Positions 7,865 through 15,072 of a stretch of 34,381 bases of DNA are shown in pieces. This stretch comes from Caballeronia glebae. Lineage in GTDB: Bacteria; Pseudomonadota; Gammaproteobacteria; Burkholderiales; Burkholderiaceae. The number at the start of each line of letters is the position of its first letter. Position 1 is the first letter of the stretch. The DNA lies in NCBI RefSeq assembly GCF_001545035.1, contig NZ_FCOJ02000072.1, positions 1 to 34,381 of the forward strand. Reading direction: 5' to 3'. Both the position numbers and the translations under genes were made by a program. Under the pieces are notes generated by a model. The model saw only the letters and a program-made list of their open reading frames with translations. It was not told where the DNA came from and did not search any database.

Positions 7865-8115
7865 TGAAGGCGACTCCTGCGCGCGGACTGTTCGGATGGC
7901 GGCGCGTCTTGCGCGACCGCGGGATCGGCGTTCCTCGGCGACTTCGTTGTGACACGGCGGCGCGGCTGCGGTTCAGCCAGCCAGCGAAACACAATTGTTG
8001 ACGAACGAAACGAAGCTCAACCTGAGCCTGAAACGGAGCAGGTTTCGAACCCGCTCGCCGCGTCGGTCCCGACGATGATACTAGCGCGCGCGCATCACGA
8101 CCTCATCGATGAAAA

Positions 8116-8130
8116 CTAACGTGCGGTTAG
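8116..8130. promoter_or_regulatory. possible operator palindrome CTAAC-N5-GTTAG
   Basis: A perfect 5+5 bp inverted repeat with a 5-base spacer lies 24 bp before the -35 box of the AAA gene promoter. The first 13 bases recur at 4846-4858, upstream of the RidA gene. Binding by any regulator is not shown. Confidence 0.25.
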
Positions 8131-8154
8131 CAGCACACGCGTTCGACTGCTCGC

Positions 8155-8182
8155 TTGCACGCGGTTTTGGCGTCGATACACT
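8155..8182 (+). promoter_or_regulatory. sigma70-like promoter of the AAA ATPase gene
   Basis: TTGCAC (8155-8160), 16-base spacer, TACACT (8177-8182). The start of transcription would fall near 8189, about 30 bases before the ATG. Confidence 0.4.
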
Positions 8183-8217
8183 GGATTCGTCGACCATAAA
8201 AATTGACGGGGTGTGAC

Positions 8218-9195
8218 ATGACGACGGCCGTGGTCAAACAGGAACTCGCGGTGGCATCGTTCAGCAAGGTCTACAGTCTCGACGACGTGGAGTCCGCGCT
8301 CAACGATCTCTCCGAAGGCGCGAACGACGCCTTGCGCGCCACTTACGAAAAAATGCTCAAGGTAGGCAATCTGCGTTTCTGCGTGAAGCCGAACCGCATG
8401 CCGTCGGTTGACGATCTCGCCGCCGATCTGCCGAACTTCGAGGAGCCGCTCGCCGATATCCGCAAGCAGATCGCGCTGTGCCTCGAAACCGACGATCGCC
8501 TCGAACTCATGCCGATGCTGCTGCTGGGCGAGCCGGGCATCGGCAAGACGCATTTCGCGAAGCAGCTCGCGCGGCTGCTCGGCACGTCCAGCCACTATGT
8601 CGCGATGAGTTCGCTCACGGCGGGCTGGGTTCTGTCGGGCGCGTCGTCGCAATGGCGCAATTCGAAACCCGGCAAGGTGTTCGACGCGCTCGTGAACGGC
8701 AGCTACGCGAATCCCGTCATGACCGTCGATGAAATCGACAAGGCCACCGGCGACGCGCAATACGATCCGCTCGGCGCGCTCTACGCGCTGCTGGAGCACG
8801 ACACGGCGCAGACTTTCGTCGACGAATTCGCCGAAGTGCCGATCAACGCGGGCAACGTCGTGTGGATCGCGACGGCCAACGACGCGCGCGCGATTCCCGA
8901 GCCGCTGATGAACCGCATGAACGTCTACGAAATTCCGTCGCCCGACCGCGACGGCGCGCGGCGCATCGCGCAGTCGATTTACGCCGAAATCCGCAATGCC
9001 CACACTTGGGGCGCGCGCTTTCCGGAAACGCTCGGCGACGCGCCGCTCGACGCGCTCACGCAAGCGTCGCCGCGCGGCATGCGGCGCGCGATGTTGAACG
9101 CGTTCGGTAACGCGCGCATCGACGCAAGGCATCACGTCGAGGCGCGCGACATCCAGATCGATCGAAATGCACGCAAAAAAGCGATCGGTTTCTGA
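8218..9195 (+). CDS. stand-alone Lon-like AAA+ ATPase
   Basis: A 325-residue protein made of a single AAA+ module. Walker A is GEPGIGKT at 104-111, Walker B is VMTVDE at 167-172, sensor 1 is ATAND (N221), the arginine finger is R233 in PLMNRMN, and a sensor-2-like segment ASPRGMRRAML is near the end. The DEIDKA...ALLEHDTAQTFVDEFAEVPIN stretch closely recalls the ATPase core of Lon protease. There is no Lon substrate-binding domain and no Ser-Lys protease domain, so it cannot be a protease by itself and may be a remodelling ATPase. No partner gene is adjacent. The ATG at 8218 follows GGGGTGTGAC; an upstream in-frame TTG at 8203 is less likely. Confidence 0.85.
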   Translation: MTTAVVKQELAVASFSKVYSLDDVESALNDLSEGANDALRATYEKMLKVGNLRFCVKPNRMPSVDDLAADLPNFEEPLADIRKQIALCLETDDRLELMPMLLLGEPGIGKTHFAKQLARLLGTSSHYVAMSSLTAGWVLSGASSQWRNSKPGKVFDALVNGSYANPVMTVDEIDKATGDAQYDPLGALYALLEHDTAQTFVDEFAEVPINAGNVVWIATANDARAIPEPLMNRMNVYEIPSPDRDGARRIAQSIYAEIRNAHTWGARFPETLGDAPLDALTQASPRGMRRAMLNAFGNARIDARHHVEARDIQIDRNARKKAIGF

Positions 9196-9214
9196 AGAGC
9201 GCTATTTGCGAAAT

Positions 9215-9276
9215 TGTCAAAAAGGCCGTCAAAACCTGTCATTTTTGACATCTGGCGGCCAGATTCTTGCCTTTTT
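9215..9276 (+). terminator. terminator or attenuator-like region with alternative stems
   Basis: Starting 19 bases after the AAA gene stop, three pairings compete: TGTCAAAAA (9215-9223) with TTTTTGACA (9242-9250); AAAAAGGC (9219-9226) with GCCTTTTT (9269-9276); and GGCCG (9224-9228) with CGGCC (9256-9260), enclosing TGTCA-TTTT-TGACA (9237-9250). At least one should act as an intrinsic terminator. Whether it switches is unknown. Confidence 0.55.
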
Positions 9277-9379
9277 CTGAATTGCACCGGAAAACGAAGC
9301 AATCCATGTACGTTTGTTGTGTATCGCGCAATAGTCTCGAACGTAGAATAGTTGGGACAAATCTGCCGCGGACAAAGAC

Positions 9380-10480
9380 ATGGATCGGATCGAGTGCGTA
9401 GTAATCGGAGCGGGCGTCGTCGGACTGGCGATCGCCCGCGCCCTGGCCAAGCGCGGACGCGAAGTCATCGTGCTGGAATCGGGCGAGGGCATCGGCATCG
9501 GCACGAGTTCGCGCAACAGCGAGGTGATTCACGCAGGCATCTACTATCCGCGCGGATCGCTGAAGGCGGAACTCTGCGTGCGCGGGCGCGACATGCTCTA
9601 CGCGTTCTGTCAGGAACACGGCGTCCCGCACCGGCAATGCGGCAAGCTGCTCGTTGCCACGGCGCGCAATCAGGTACCGCAACTCGCGGCGCTGGAGCAG
9701 AAGGGCATCGAGAATCGAGTGAAGGGGCTCGCGCGCATCAGCGGCGCGCAGGCTGCGGAGATGGAGCCGCAACTGCAGTGCGTCGAGGCGGTGTGGTCGC
9801 CGCTGACGGGCATCGTGGACAGTCATCAATACATGCTCGCGCTGCAGGGCGAGGCGGAGAATCACGGCGCGAACATCGTTTTCCATACGCCGGTCACGTC
9901 CATCGATGCGCGCGAGGGCTGCTTCATCGTCGAGACGGGCGGCGCGTCGCCCGCGCGTTTGCGCGCCTCGTTTCTCATCAACAGCGCGGGCCTGCATGCG
10001 AACGAGATTGCGCGGGGCATTCGCGGGCTCGACGATCGTCACGTGCCGCCGCTTTACTTCGCGAAGGGCAATTACTTCAGCGTGAGCGGACGCGCGCCGT
10101 TCGAGCGGCTCATTTATCCGATGCCGAACGAAGCCGGGCTCGGCGTGCATCTGACGATCGATCTCGGCGGCCAGGCGAAATTCGGCCCGGACGTCGAATG
10201 GGTGCCGGCGCTCAATTACGACGTCGATCCGCGCCGCGCCGATTCCTTCTACGCCGCGATCCGCGCATATTGGCCGGGCCTGCCCGACGACGCATTGCAA
10301 CCCGCCTACGCGGGCATCCGGCCGAAGCTGTCCGGTCCCGGTCAGGCGGCGGCGGATTTCGTGATCCAGGGCAAGTCGGCGCACGGCGTGCCCGGGCTCG
10401 TGAACCTGTTCGGCATCGAATCGCCGGGATTGACCGCATCGCTCGCGATCGCCGAACGCGTCGCCGACATGGCGCGCTGA
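9380..10480 (+). CDS. FAD-dependent oxidoreductase, L-2-hydroxyglutarate dehydrogenase-like
   Basis: A 366-residue member of the DAO/GlpD family. The FAD-binding Rossmann motif is VIGAGVVGLAIARALAKRG (residues 8-26), followed by VLESG. The segment GTSSRNSEVIHAGIYYPRGS is typical of L-2-hydroxyglutarate dehydrogenase (LhgO/L2HGDH) relatives, as are GVHLTIDLGGQAKFGPD and the C-terminal IESPGLTASLAIAERVA. It probably oxidises a 2-hydroxyacid and passes electrons to FAD and the quinone pool. It belongs to a branch distinct from E. coli LhgO, so the exact substrate is unsure. It stands alone between the AAA gene and the HiPIP gene. Confidence 0.82.
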   Translation: MDRIECVVIGAGVVGLAIARALAKRGREVIVLESGEGIGIGTSSRNSEVIHAGIYYPRGSLKAELCVRGRDMLYAFCQEHGVPHRQCGKLLVATARNQVPQLAALEQKGIENRVKGLARISGAQAAEMEPQLQCVEAVWSPLTGIVDSHQYMLALQGEAENHGANIVFHTPVTSIDAREGCFIVETGGASPARLRASFLINSAGLHANEIARGIRGLDDRHVPPLYFAKGNYFSVSGRAPFERLIYPMPNEAGLGVHLTIDLGGQAKFGPDVEWVPALNYDVDPRRADSFYAAIRAYWPGLPDDALQPAYAGIRPKLSGPGQAAADFVIQGKSAHGVPGLVNLFGIESPGLTASLAIAERVADMAR

Positions 10481-10614
10481 CCAAGATGCTACTTTTCGCG
10501 GTCCCTTATCTCTAACATTTGGCGTCGTCGACGCGCTTCCAGATTGCTATGCTCGGGTGTCGCCGTCGCCAAGAACGGCGCTTGGTCCCCCAATACAACA
10601 TGGAGCGAGTCACC

Positions 10615-10932
10615 ATGAAGACATCACGTCGCACGTTTCTCATCACCAGCGTGGGCGTCGCCTCGACGTTCGCGCTCGGATCGAAGGCAGCCTTCGCCGC
10701 CGACGCCGCCAAAGTCGCGGAAAGCGATCCCACCGCGCAGGCACTCGGCTACAAGGAAGACGCGAGCAAGGTCGACAAGGCCAAATTTGCGAAGTACGCC
10801 GCCGGGCAGGATTGCGGCAACTGTCAGTTCTATCAGGGCAAGCCGACGGACGCCTACGCGCCGTGCCCGATGTTCAGCAACAAGCAGGTCGCATCGAAGG
10901 GCTGGTGCAGCGCGTATGTGAAGAAGGCATAA
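10615..10932 (+). CDS. high-potential iron-sulfur protein (HiPIP)
   Basis: A 105-residue periplasmic electron carrier. It opens with a twin-arginine signal (MKTSRRTFLITSVGVA, cleavage after AFA or AADA near residue 28), as expected for a protein exported folded with its cofactor. Four Cys at residues 67, 70, 84 and 98 (DCGNC, APCP, GWCSAY) have the HiPIP spacing and bind one [4Fe-4S] cluster. GGAGCGAGTCACC precedes the ATG, so the 32 extra in-frame residues upstream are not used. An intrinsic terminator follows at 10955. Confidence 0.93.
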   Translation: MKTSRRTFLITSVGVASTFALGSKAAFAADAAKVAESDPTAQALGYKEDASKVDKAKFAKYAAGQDCGNCQFYQGKPTDAYAPCPMFSNKQVASKGWCSAYVKKA

Positions 10933-10954
10933 CCGCGATCGATGTCTTTTCGGG

Positions 10955-10988
10955 AAGCGCGCCCGGTCGAAAGGCCCGGCGCGCTTTT
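10955..10988 (+). terminator. intrinsic terminator after HiPIP
   Basis: Perfect 9-bp stem AAGCGCGCC (10955-10963) with GGCGCGCTT (10978-10986), a 14-base loop, then TT and a T-rich stretch (TTTTCTTCGTGTT). Confidence 0.85.
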
Positions 10989-11005
10989 CTTCGTGTTCAT
11001 TTAGC

Positions 11006-11034
11006 TTGATCGGGAGAAAAAGCGTCTTTACACT
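11006..11034 (+). promoter_or_regulatory. sigma70-like promoter of the MFS/cupin pair
   Basis: TTGATC (11006-11011), 17-base spacer, TACACT (11029-11034). It lies just after the HiPIP terminator and about 80 bases before the transporter start. Confidence 0.5.
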
Positions 11035-11114
11035 CGCGAAGGCAAAAAGAGCCGCGCGTGCGCATCTTTTAGAACAAAGCGCGGACACCCAAGCCAATGA
11101 CCTTAGGGGATCGC

Positions 11115-12404
11115 ATGCCAGGAAGAGCATTGAACGCGCGCGCCGTGACGGCGGCGGTCATCGGCAACGCGCTGGAGTGGTACGACTTCACCGTGTTCGG
11201 CTTCATGACGGTCGTCATCGCCCGTTTGTTCTTTCCGAGCGACAGCGATTATTCGTCGATTCTTCTGACCACCGCGACCTTCGGCGTCGCGTTCGTGATG
11301 CGGCCGGTCGGCGGCATCGTTCTCGGGCTCTATGCGGATCGCGAGGGGCGCAAGGCGGCGCTGACGCTCGTCATCGGACTGATGACGCTCGGCATTCTCC
11401 TGCTGGCGATAGCGCCGCCGTATTCCGCGATCGGCGTCGGCGCGCCGCTCGTTATCGTGTTCGCGCGGTTGCTGCAGGGATTTTCCGCCGGCGGCGAGTT
11501 CGGCAGTTCGACCGCGCTTTTGATCGAAGCGGCGCCGTTTTCGAAGCGCGGCTTCTACGGCAGTTTCCAGATGGCGAGCCAGGCGGCTTCGCTCTTGCTC
11601 GGCGCGATCGTCGGCGCGGCGATTTCGCGCGGACTGTCGCCCGAAGCGCTCGATTCCTGGGGATGGCGCGTGCCGTTCATCCTGGGTCTCGTGATCGGGC
11701 CAATCGGACTGTATATCCGCCGCAACATGGCCGATACCGAAGCGTTCCTGCACGCGAAGAAGACGGCGCGCCGCGCGACGCTCGGCGAGGTGTTCAGCAC
11801 GCATAGCCGCGAAGTGCTGTGCGGGCTCGGCTCGGTGATCGCGTTGACCGTGACCGTGTACGTGCTGATCGCCTATCTGCCCACTTTCGCCGTCAAGCAA
11901 CTGAAGTTGCCGTATGGCCAGTCGTTCACGGCGTTGATCGTCGGCAATCTTCTGCTGACGGTGCTTTCGCCGATCGCGGGCGCGTGGTCGGATCGCATCG
12001 GGCGCAAGGGCCTGTCGCTGTGGTCGCTCGCGATCACGCTCGTCATCATCTATCCGCTCTTCGCGTGGCTCGCGGCGGAACCGAGCGTGATGCGGCTCAT
12101 CGTCGTGCAGGCGCTGCTGTCGATCGCGTTGTCGGGCTACTATGGGCCGTTCGGCGCGCTCATCGCCGAGTTGTTTCCGGCGCACGTGCGCTCGACGGGA
12201 CTTTCCCTTGCGTACAACATCGCGGTGATGATCTTCGGCGGCTTCGGGCAGTTCATTGTCACGTGGCTCATTCGCGTGACGGAATCGCAGCTCGCGCCCA
12301 CTTTCTATGTGATGGGCGGGCTCGTGCTCTCGCTGATCGCGGTGGCGTGCATTCCGGCGACGCGCCATGCGGACGTCGACGAAGCGCGTGACTTCACACG
12401 CTAG
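11115..12404 (+). CDS. MFS transporter, metabolite:H+ symporter (MHS) type
   Basis: A 429-residue inner-membrane transporter with about 12 hydrophobic segments. The N-terminal NALEWYDFTVFGFMTVVIARLFFP is typical of the MHS branch (ProP, ShiA, KgtP, CitA relatives), as is LLQGFSAGGEFGSST. The cytoplasmic loop motif between helices 2 and 3 appears as LYADREGRKAA and its repeat between helices 8 and 9 as WSDRIGRKG. The substrate is probably an organic acid or compatible solute, not defined by sequence. The ATG at 11115 has AGGGG five bases before it and is preferred over the one at 11097. The cupin gene follows 11 bases later. Confidence 0.88.
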   Translation: MPGRALNARAVTAAVIGNALEWYDFTVFGFMTVVIARLFFPSDSDYSSILLTTATFGVAFVMRPVGGIVLGLYADREGRKAALTLVIGLMTLGILLLAIAPPYSAIGVGAPLVIVFARLLQGFSAGGEFGSSTALLIEAAPFSKRGFYGSFQMASQAASLLLGAIVGAAISRGLSPEALDSWGWRVPFILGLVIGPIGLYIRRNMADTEAFLHAKKTARRATLGEVFSTHSREVLCGLGSVIALTVTVYVLIAYLPTFAVKQLKLPYGQSFTALIVGNLLLTVLSPIAGAWSDRIGRKGLSLWSLAITLVIIYPLFAWLAAEPSVMRLIVVQALLSIALSGYYGPFGALIAELFPAHVRSTGLSLAYNIAVMIFGGFGQFIVTWLIRVTESQLAPTFYVMGGLVLSLIAVACIPATRHADVDEARDFTR

Positions 12405-12415
12405 GCGGAATTCGA

Positions 12416-12727
12416 ATGAAAGTGATCGAAAGCGGCAAATTCACGGCGGAGCGCGCGTGGGGCGCGCTCGATATCTGCGTGATGAACGGCACGTCGTGCC
12501 GTCTGCACTGGACCGACAAGCCGTACAAATGGCATGTGAACGACGGCGAGGAAGTGTTTGCCGTGATGCAGGGCGAAGTGCGAATGCACGTGCGCGACGG
12601 CGAAGGCGAGCGCACGTTGACGCTGCGCGCGGGCGACATTTTTCATGCGCAAGCCGGCGACGAGCATTTCGCGGAGCCTGTCGGCGAAGCGCGGATTCTG
12701 GTGATCGAGAAGGAAGGGAGCGTTTGA
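12416..12727 (+). CDS. small cupin-domain protein
   Basis: A 103-residue single-cupin protein. Motif 1 has YKWHVNDGEEVFAVMQGEVRM and motif 2 has LRAGDIFHAQAGDEHFA, with His and Glu residues placed for metal binding. It begins 11 bases after the MFS transporter stop (AGGCGG upstream) and is almost certainly in the same operon, so it may act on or sense the imported compound. It is a different cupin from the one at 909-1175. No enzymatic activity can be assigned. Confidence 0.8.
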   Translation: MKVIESGKFTAERAWGALDICVMNGTSCRLHWTDKPYKWHVNDGEEVFAVMQGEVRMHVRDGEGERTLTLRAGDIFHAQAGDEHFAEPVGEARILVIEKEGSV

Positions 12728-12848
12728 CGGACGCCCGTGATCATTTGCCCATCGTTGTGCGGTTCAGCACGACGGCGGGAAATGGTCAGGATTGTTGAAT
12801 TAATCCGATGCGGTCGCGCCGGATCCACGAAGGAGCTTCTTATCGTTC

Positions 12849-12888
12849 GCTGCCGCGGCCACTACGCCGACAAACGGCAGCGTGGCCG
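12849..12888. repeat. two interleaved 7-bp inverted repeats
   Basis: GCTGCCG (12849-12855) pairs with CGGCAGC (12875-12881), and the adjoining CGGCCAC (12856-12862) pairs with GTGGCCG (12882-12888). The order A-B-A'-B' makes the two hairpins mutually exclusive. It lies between the converging ends of the cupin gene and the RHH-like gene and may act as a terminator in either direction, but neither side has a T-tract. Confidence 0.5.
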
Positions 12889-12897
12889 GGCATCGAA

Positions 12898-13167
12898 TTA
12901 CCGCTCCAGCCCAGCCTTCACCAGCAATTCCGCCAGCGCTTCCGTCAACCCGCCTTCATGCGCTTCGGCGCGTTCCTTCAACTGCTTCACGAGCTTTTCA
13001 TCGAGCTTGCACGCGAACGGCACGAGTCCCTTCGCCTGATCGAGCTTGCGCTGCTCGCGCCGATCGGTTTTCTGCGCGTCCGCGGCGCCTACGCGTCCAG
13101 GGCCGCCTTTCTTGAGGTCGTTGGCAAGTTTGAATGCCTTGGTCTGTTCCAATTGGAATTTGTTCAC
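12898..13167 (-). CDS. small protein with ribbon-helix-helix-like C-terminus
   Basis: An 89-residue protein starting at a GTG (13167) with GGAG seven bases upstream; the open frame continues further but without a ribosome binding site. The first half is basic (KANDLKKGGPGRVGA-like, then KTDRREQRKLD). The second half, VPFACKLDEKLVKQLKERAE followed by a turn and GLTEALAELLVKAGL, looks like one beta-strand and two helices of a ribbon-helix-helix DNA-binding fold. This is my structural reading, not a family match. If right, it may regulate its own promoter, where two tandem 9-bp repeats lie. Confidence 0.65.
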   Translation of the reverse strand: MNKFQLEQTKAFKLANDLKKGGPGRVGAADAQKTDRREQRKLDQAKGLVPFACKLDEKLVKQLKERAEAHEGGLTEALAELLVKAGLER

Positions 13168-13189
13168 GTGATGCTCCAGTGCGACGATT

Positions 13190-13219
13190 GATTGCAAAGA
13201 TTGCAAACCCCGTATTGTA
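13190..13219 (-). promoter_or_regulatory. tandem GATTGCAAA repeats next to a -10-like box
   Basis: GATTGCAAA occurs twice in direct tandem at 13190-13207. On the minus strand a TACAAT box (13214-13219) lies just upstream, so transcription would start near the repeats, about 40 bases before the GTG of the RHH-like gene. No good -35 box is visible. Confidence 0.35.
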
Positions 13220-13231
13220 TGTGAACAGACT

Positions 13232-13987
13232 TTAGCGGTCCGCCTCCGCCAGCGCATCGATGCGCTCCCGCATGCGCCGCCAGTGCGATCCTTCCCAGAA
13301 CACGCGATGACACACGTCGCAGGTCACGAAACGCGCATGCCGCTCGCGCACGCCTTCGGGCACGCGGCCGTCGATCTCGCCGGGCACGGCGGCACGCAAT
13401 GGCGCGTTGCACATCAGGCAGAGCCGGAACGCGCGCACATGCGGCGCGAGATCGAAGCGCTCCGAAACCTCGCGGAACTGGTCGTCGGCTTGCAGCGTGC
13501 GCACATAACATCCGCGCAAAACGGTGCGGCGCTTGAGCAATTCGCGATCGCGCGTGAGCACGATGCACGATTCGTCCTGCGCGAGCTGCTCGATTTCGTC
13601 GTCGGGGAAGTTGTTGTCGTAGCGCGTGTCGAAGCCCGCGAGACGCAGCAGTTGCGCGAGTCCGCCGAGATGCGCATCGGCGATGAAACGCAGATCGGCG
13701 GGGTCGAGCGGCGGGCGCAGCAATAGCGCGCCGTTCTCCATGCCGGCGGGCGCGTGACCCGCGGGATAAACCTCGATGAGATCGTCCGGCTCGATCTGCG
13801 CGTCGAAGCCGACTGCGCGGCCGGTCTTCACGATCAGATCGACTTCCGTATGCGGCACGCCGAGCGCCTCGATCATGTGCTTGGTCGAAGAAGACTTCGC
13901 GCACGCGCACGCGAACGTGTGCCCGCGCAGGGATCGAGCGAGGAATTCGTTCAGTTCGCGATGGAAGTGAAAGCGCGCCTTGACCAT
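13232..13987 (-). CDS. Mut7-C RNase domain protein with ubiquitin-like N-terminus
   Basis: From the ATG at 13987 the product is 251 residues. Residues 1-85 (ARFHFHRELNEFL...DDLIEVYPA) match the ubiquitin-like Ub-Mut7C domain. Residues ~95-180 resemble the PIN-fold Mut7-C (DUF82) RNase domain, with acidic residues in FIADAHLGGLAQLLRLAGFD, FPDDE and LTRDREL. A C-terminal zinc ribbon has C190-x2-C193 and C223-x2-C226. The family is predicted to cut RNA; biological substrates are unknown. An ATG at 14002 would add five residues; neither start has a good ribosome binding site. It is 64 bases upstream of the RHH-like gene on the same strand. Confidence 0.82.
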   Translation of the reverse strand: MVKARFHFHRELNEFLARSLRGHTFACACAKSSSTKHMIEALGVPHTEVDLIVKTGRAVGFDAQIEPDDLIEVYPAGHAPAGMENGALLLRPPLDPADLRFIADAHLGGLAQLLRLAGFDTRYDNNFPDDEIEQLAQDESCIVLTRDRELLKRRTVLRGCYVRTLQADDQFREVSERFDLAPHVRAFRLCLMCNAPLRAAVPGEIDGRVPEGVRERHARFVTCDVCHRVFWEGSHWRRMRERIDALAEADR

Positions 13988-14104
13988 GTCGCAGTATCGC
14001 ATTGCACGCTTCTGCGCGCTTTCCGACGATGTGCTCTACTGGCGCTCGGTCCGCGCGCCTTTACGCGCGCGCGGCGAGCGGACAAGGCAAAGGGGCACAC
14101 GAGC

Positions 14105-14977
14105 ATGGACATCGGATTCATCGGACTGGGCGAAATGGGCGGCGCGATGGCGGAGCGCGCGCTCAAGGCGGGACACACGGTGCGCGTCTGGAATCGCTCG
14201 CGCGACAAGACGCGCGCGCTCGCGGATCAGGGCGCTTCAGTGGTCGATACGCCCGAGCAGGCGTTCGCCGGCGACACCGCGTTCTCCATGCTTGCGGACG
14301 ACAACGCGCTGCGCTCCGTGCTTGTCGATGGCGGCCTGCTCAAGCACGCGCCGAAGGGCCTCGTGCACGTGAACATGGCGACGATCTCGGCGGCGCTCGC
14401 CAGCGAACTCGCCGAACTGCATGCGCAGCACGGCGTCGCGTATGTCGCCGCGCCGGTGCTCGGGCGGCCGGACGTCGCGGCGGCGGGCAAGCTCAACATT
14501 CTGGCGGCGGGCGCGAGCGACGCGATCGACCGCGTTCAGCCCGTCCTCGACGCGCTCGGTCAGAAAACCTGGCGCGTCGGCAGCGAACCGCAGCACGCGA
14601 ACGTGCTCAAGCTCGCGGCGAATTTCATGCTGGCATCGGCGATCGAGAGCTTTGGCGAGGCGGCGGCGCTCGTGAACGGCCACGGCATCGAATCGCAGAC
14701 GCTGCTCGACGTCATCACGAATTCGCTGTTTCCGGGGCCGGTGTATCAGGGCTACGGGAAGATGATCGCCGAGCGACGCTACGAGCCCGCGCTCTTCAAG
14801 GCGCGTCTCGGACTGAAGGACGTGCGTCTTGCGATCGCCGCCGGGGATGCCGTCAACGTGCCGCTGCCGGTGGCGAGCGTCGTGCGCGACAATCTCGTCG
14901 ACGCGCTCGCTCACGGCGACGGCGAGAAGGATTTCGCCGTGCTCGGTCAGGTGGCGGCGCGCCGCGCCGGGCGCTGA
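14105..14977 (+). CDS. NAD(P)-dependent beta-hydroxyacid dehydrogenase (3-hydroxyisobutyrate dehydrogenase family)
   Basis: A 290-residue enzyme. The dinucleotide-binding motif GFIGLGEMGGAMA lies at residues 4-16, the substrate-binding region is AAPVLGRPDVA (115-125), and the catalytic Lys is K169 in NVLKLAANFM. The C-terminal all-helical half includes a LKDVRLAI segment. The family reduces or oxidises beta-hydroxyacids or succinic semialdehyde-type compounds with NAD(P)H; the exact substrate is not clear. The ATG has AAGGGG about ten bases upstream, and the longer open frame before it overlaps the Mut7-C gene antisense and is not used. Confidence 0.87.
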   Translation: MDIGFIGLGEMGGAMAERALKAGHTVRVWNRSRDKTRALADQGASVVDTPEQAFAGDTAFSMLADDNALRSVLVDGGLLKHAPKGLVHVNMATISAALASELAELHAQHGVAYVAAPVLGRPDVAAAGKLNILAAGASDAIDRVQPVLDALGQKTWRVGSEPQHANVLKLAANFMLASAIESFGEAAALVNGHGIESQTLLDVITNSLFPGPVYQGYGKMIAERRYEPALFKARLGLKDVRLAIAAGDAVNVPLPVASVVRDNLVDALAHGDGEKDFAVLGQVAARRAGR

Positions 14978-15072
14978 TTCCATTCTCGCGGTGTGGCGAA
15001 GGCGCCGTTCTGCCCGATTCGGCCCGGGCGGACGGCATAATGCGAATCCCGTTTCTTCTTCGCCACGCCGCA

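Larger units (their letters stand above)
7865..8217. other. 353-bp intergenic region between divergent genes
   Basis: No gene is visible. It contains an imperfect inverted repeat at about 8034-8054 centred on TTCGAA, a perfect CTAAC-N5-GTTAG palindrome at 8116-8130, and a sigma70-like promoter for the AAA gene at 8155-8182. The rest should hold the promoter of the exported-protein gene on the minus strand. Confidence 0.5.

Noticed and set aside
8030..8056. GCAGGTTTCGAACCCGC resembles a tRNA T-arm
   Set aside because: The stem does not pair with standard T-arm geometry, and no acceptor, D or anticodon arms are found around it. More likely an operator or hairpin.
4846..8128. 13-base repeat CTAACGTGCGGTT at 4846 and 8116
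   Set aside because: A 13-mer match between two sites is expected by chance several times in a window this size. Only the local palindrome at 8116 was kept, at low confidence.
11103..12368. 421-codon open frame antisense to the MHS transporter
   Set aside because: Arg/Glu/His-rich, no ribosome binding site and no recognisable motif; shadow frame.
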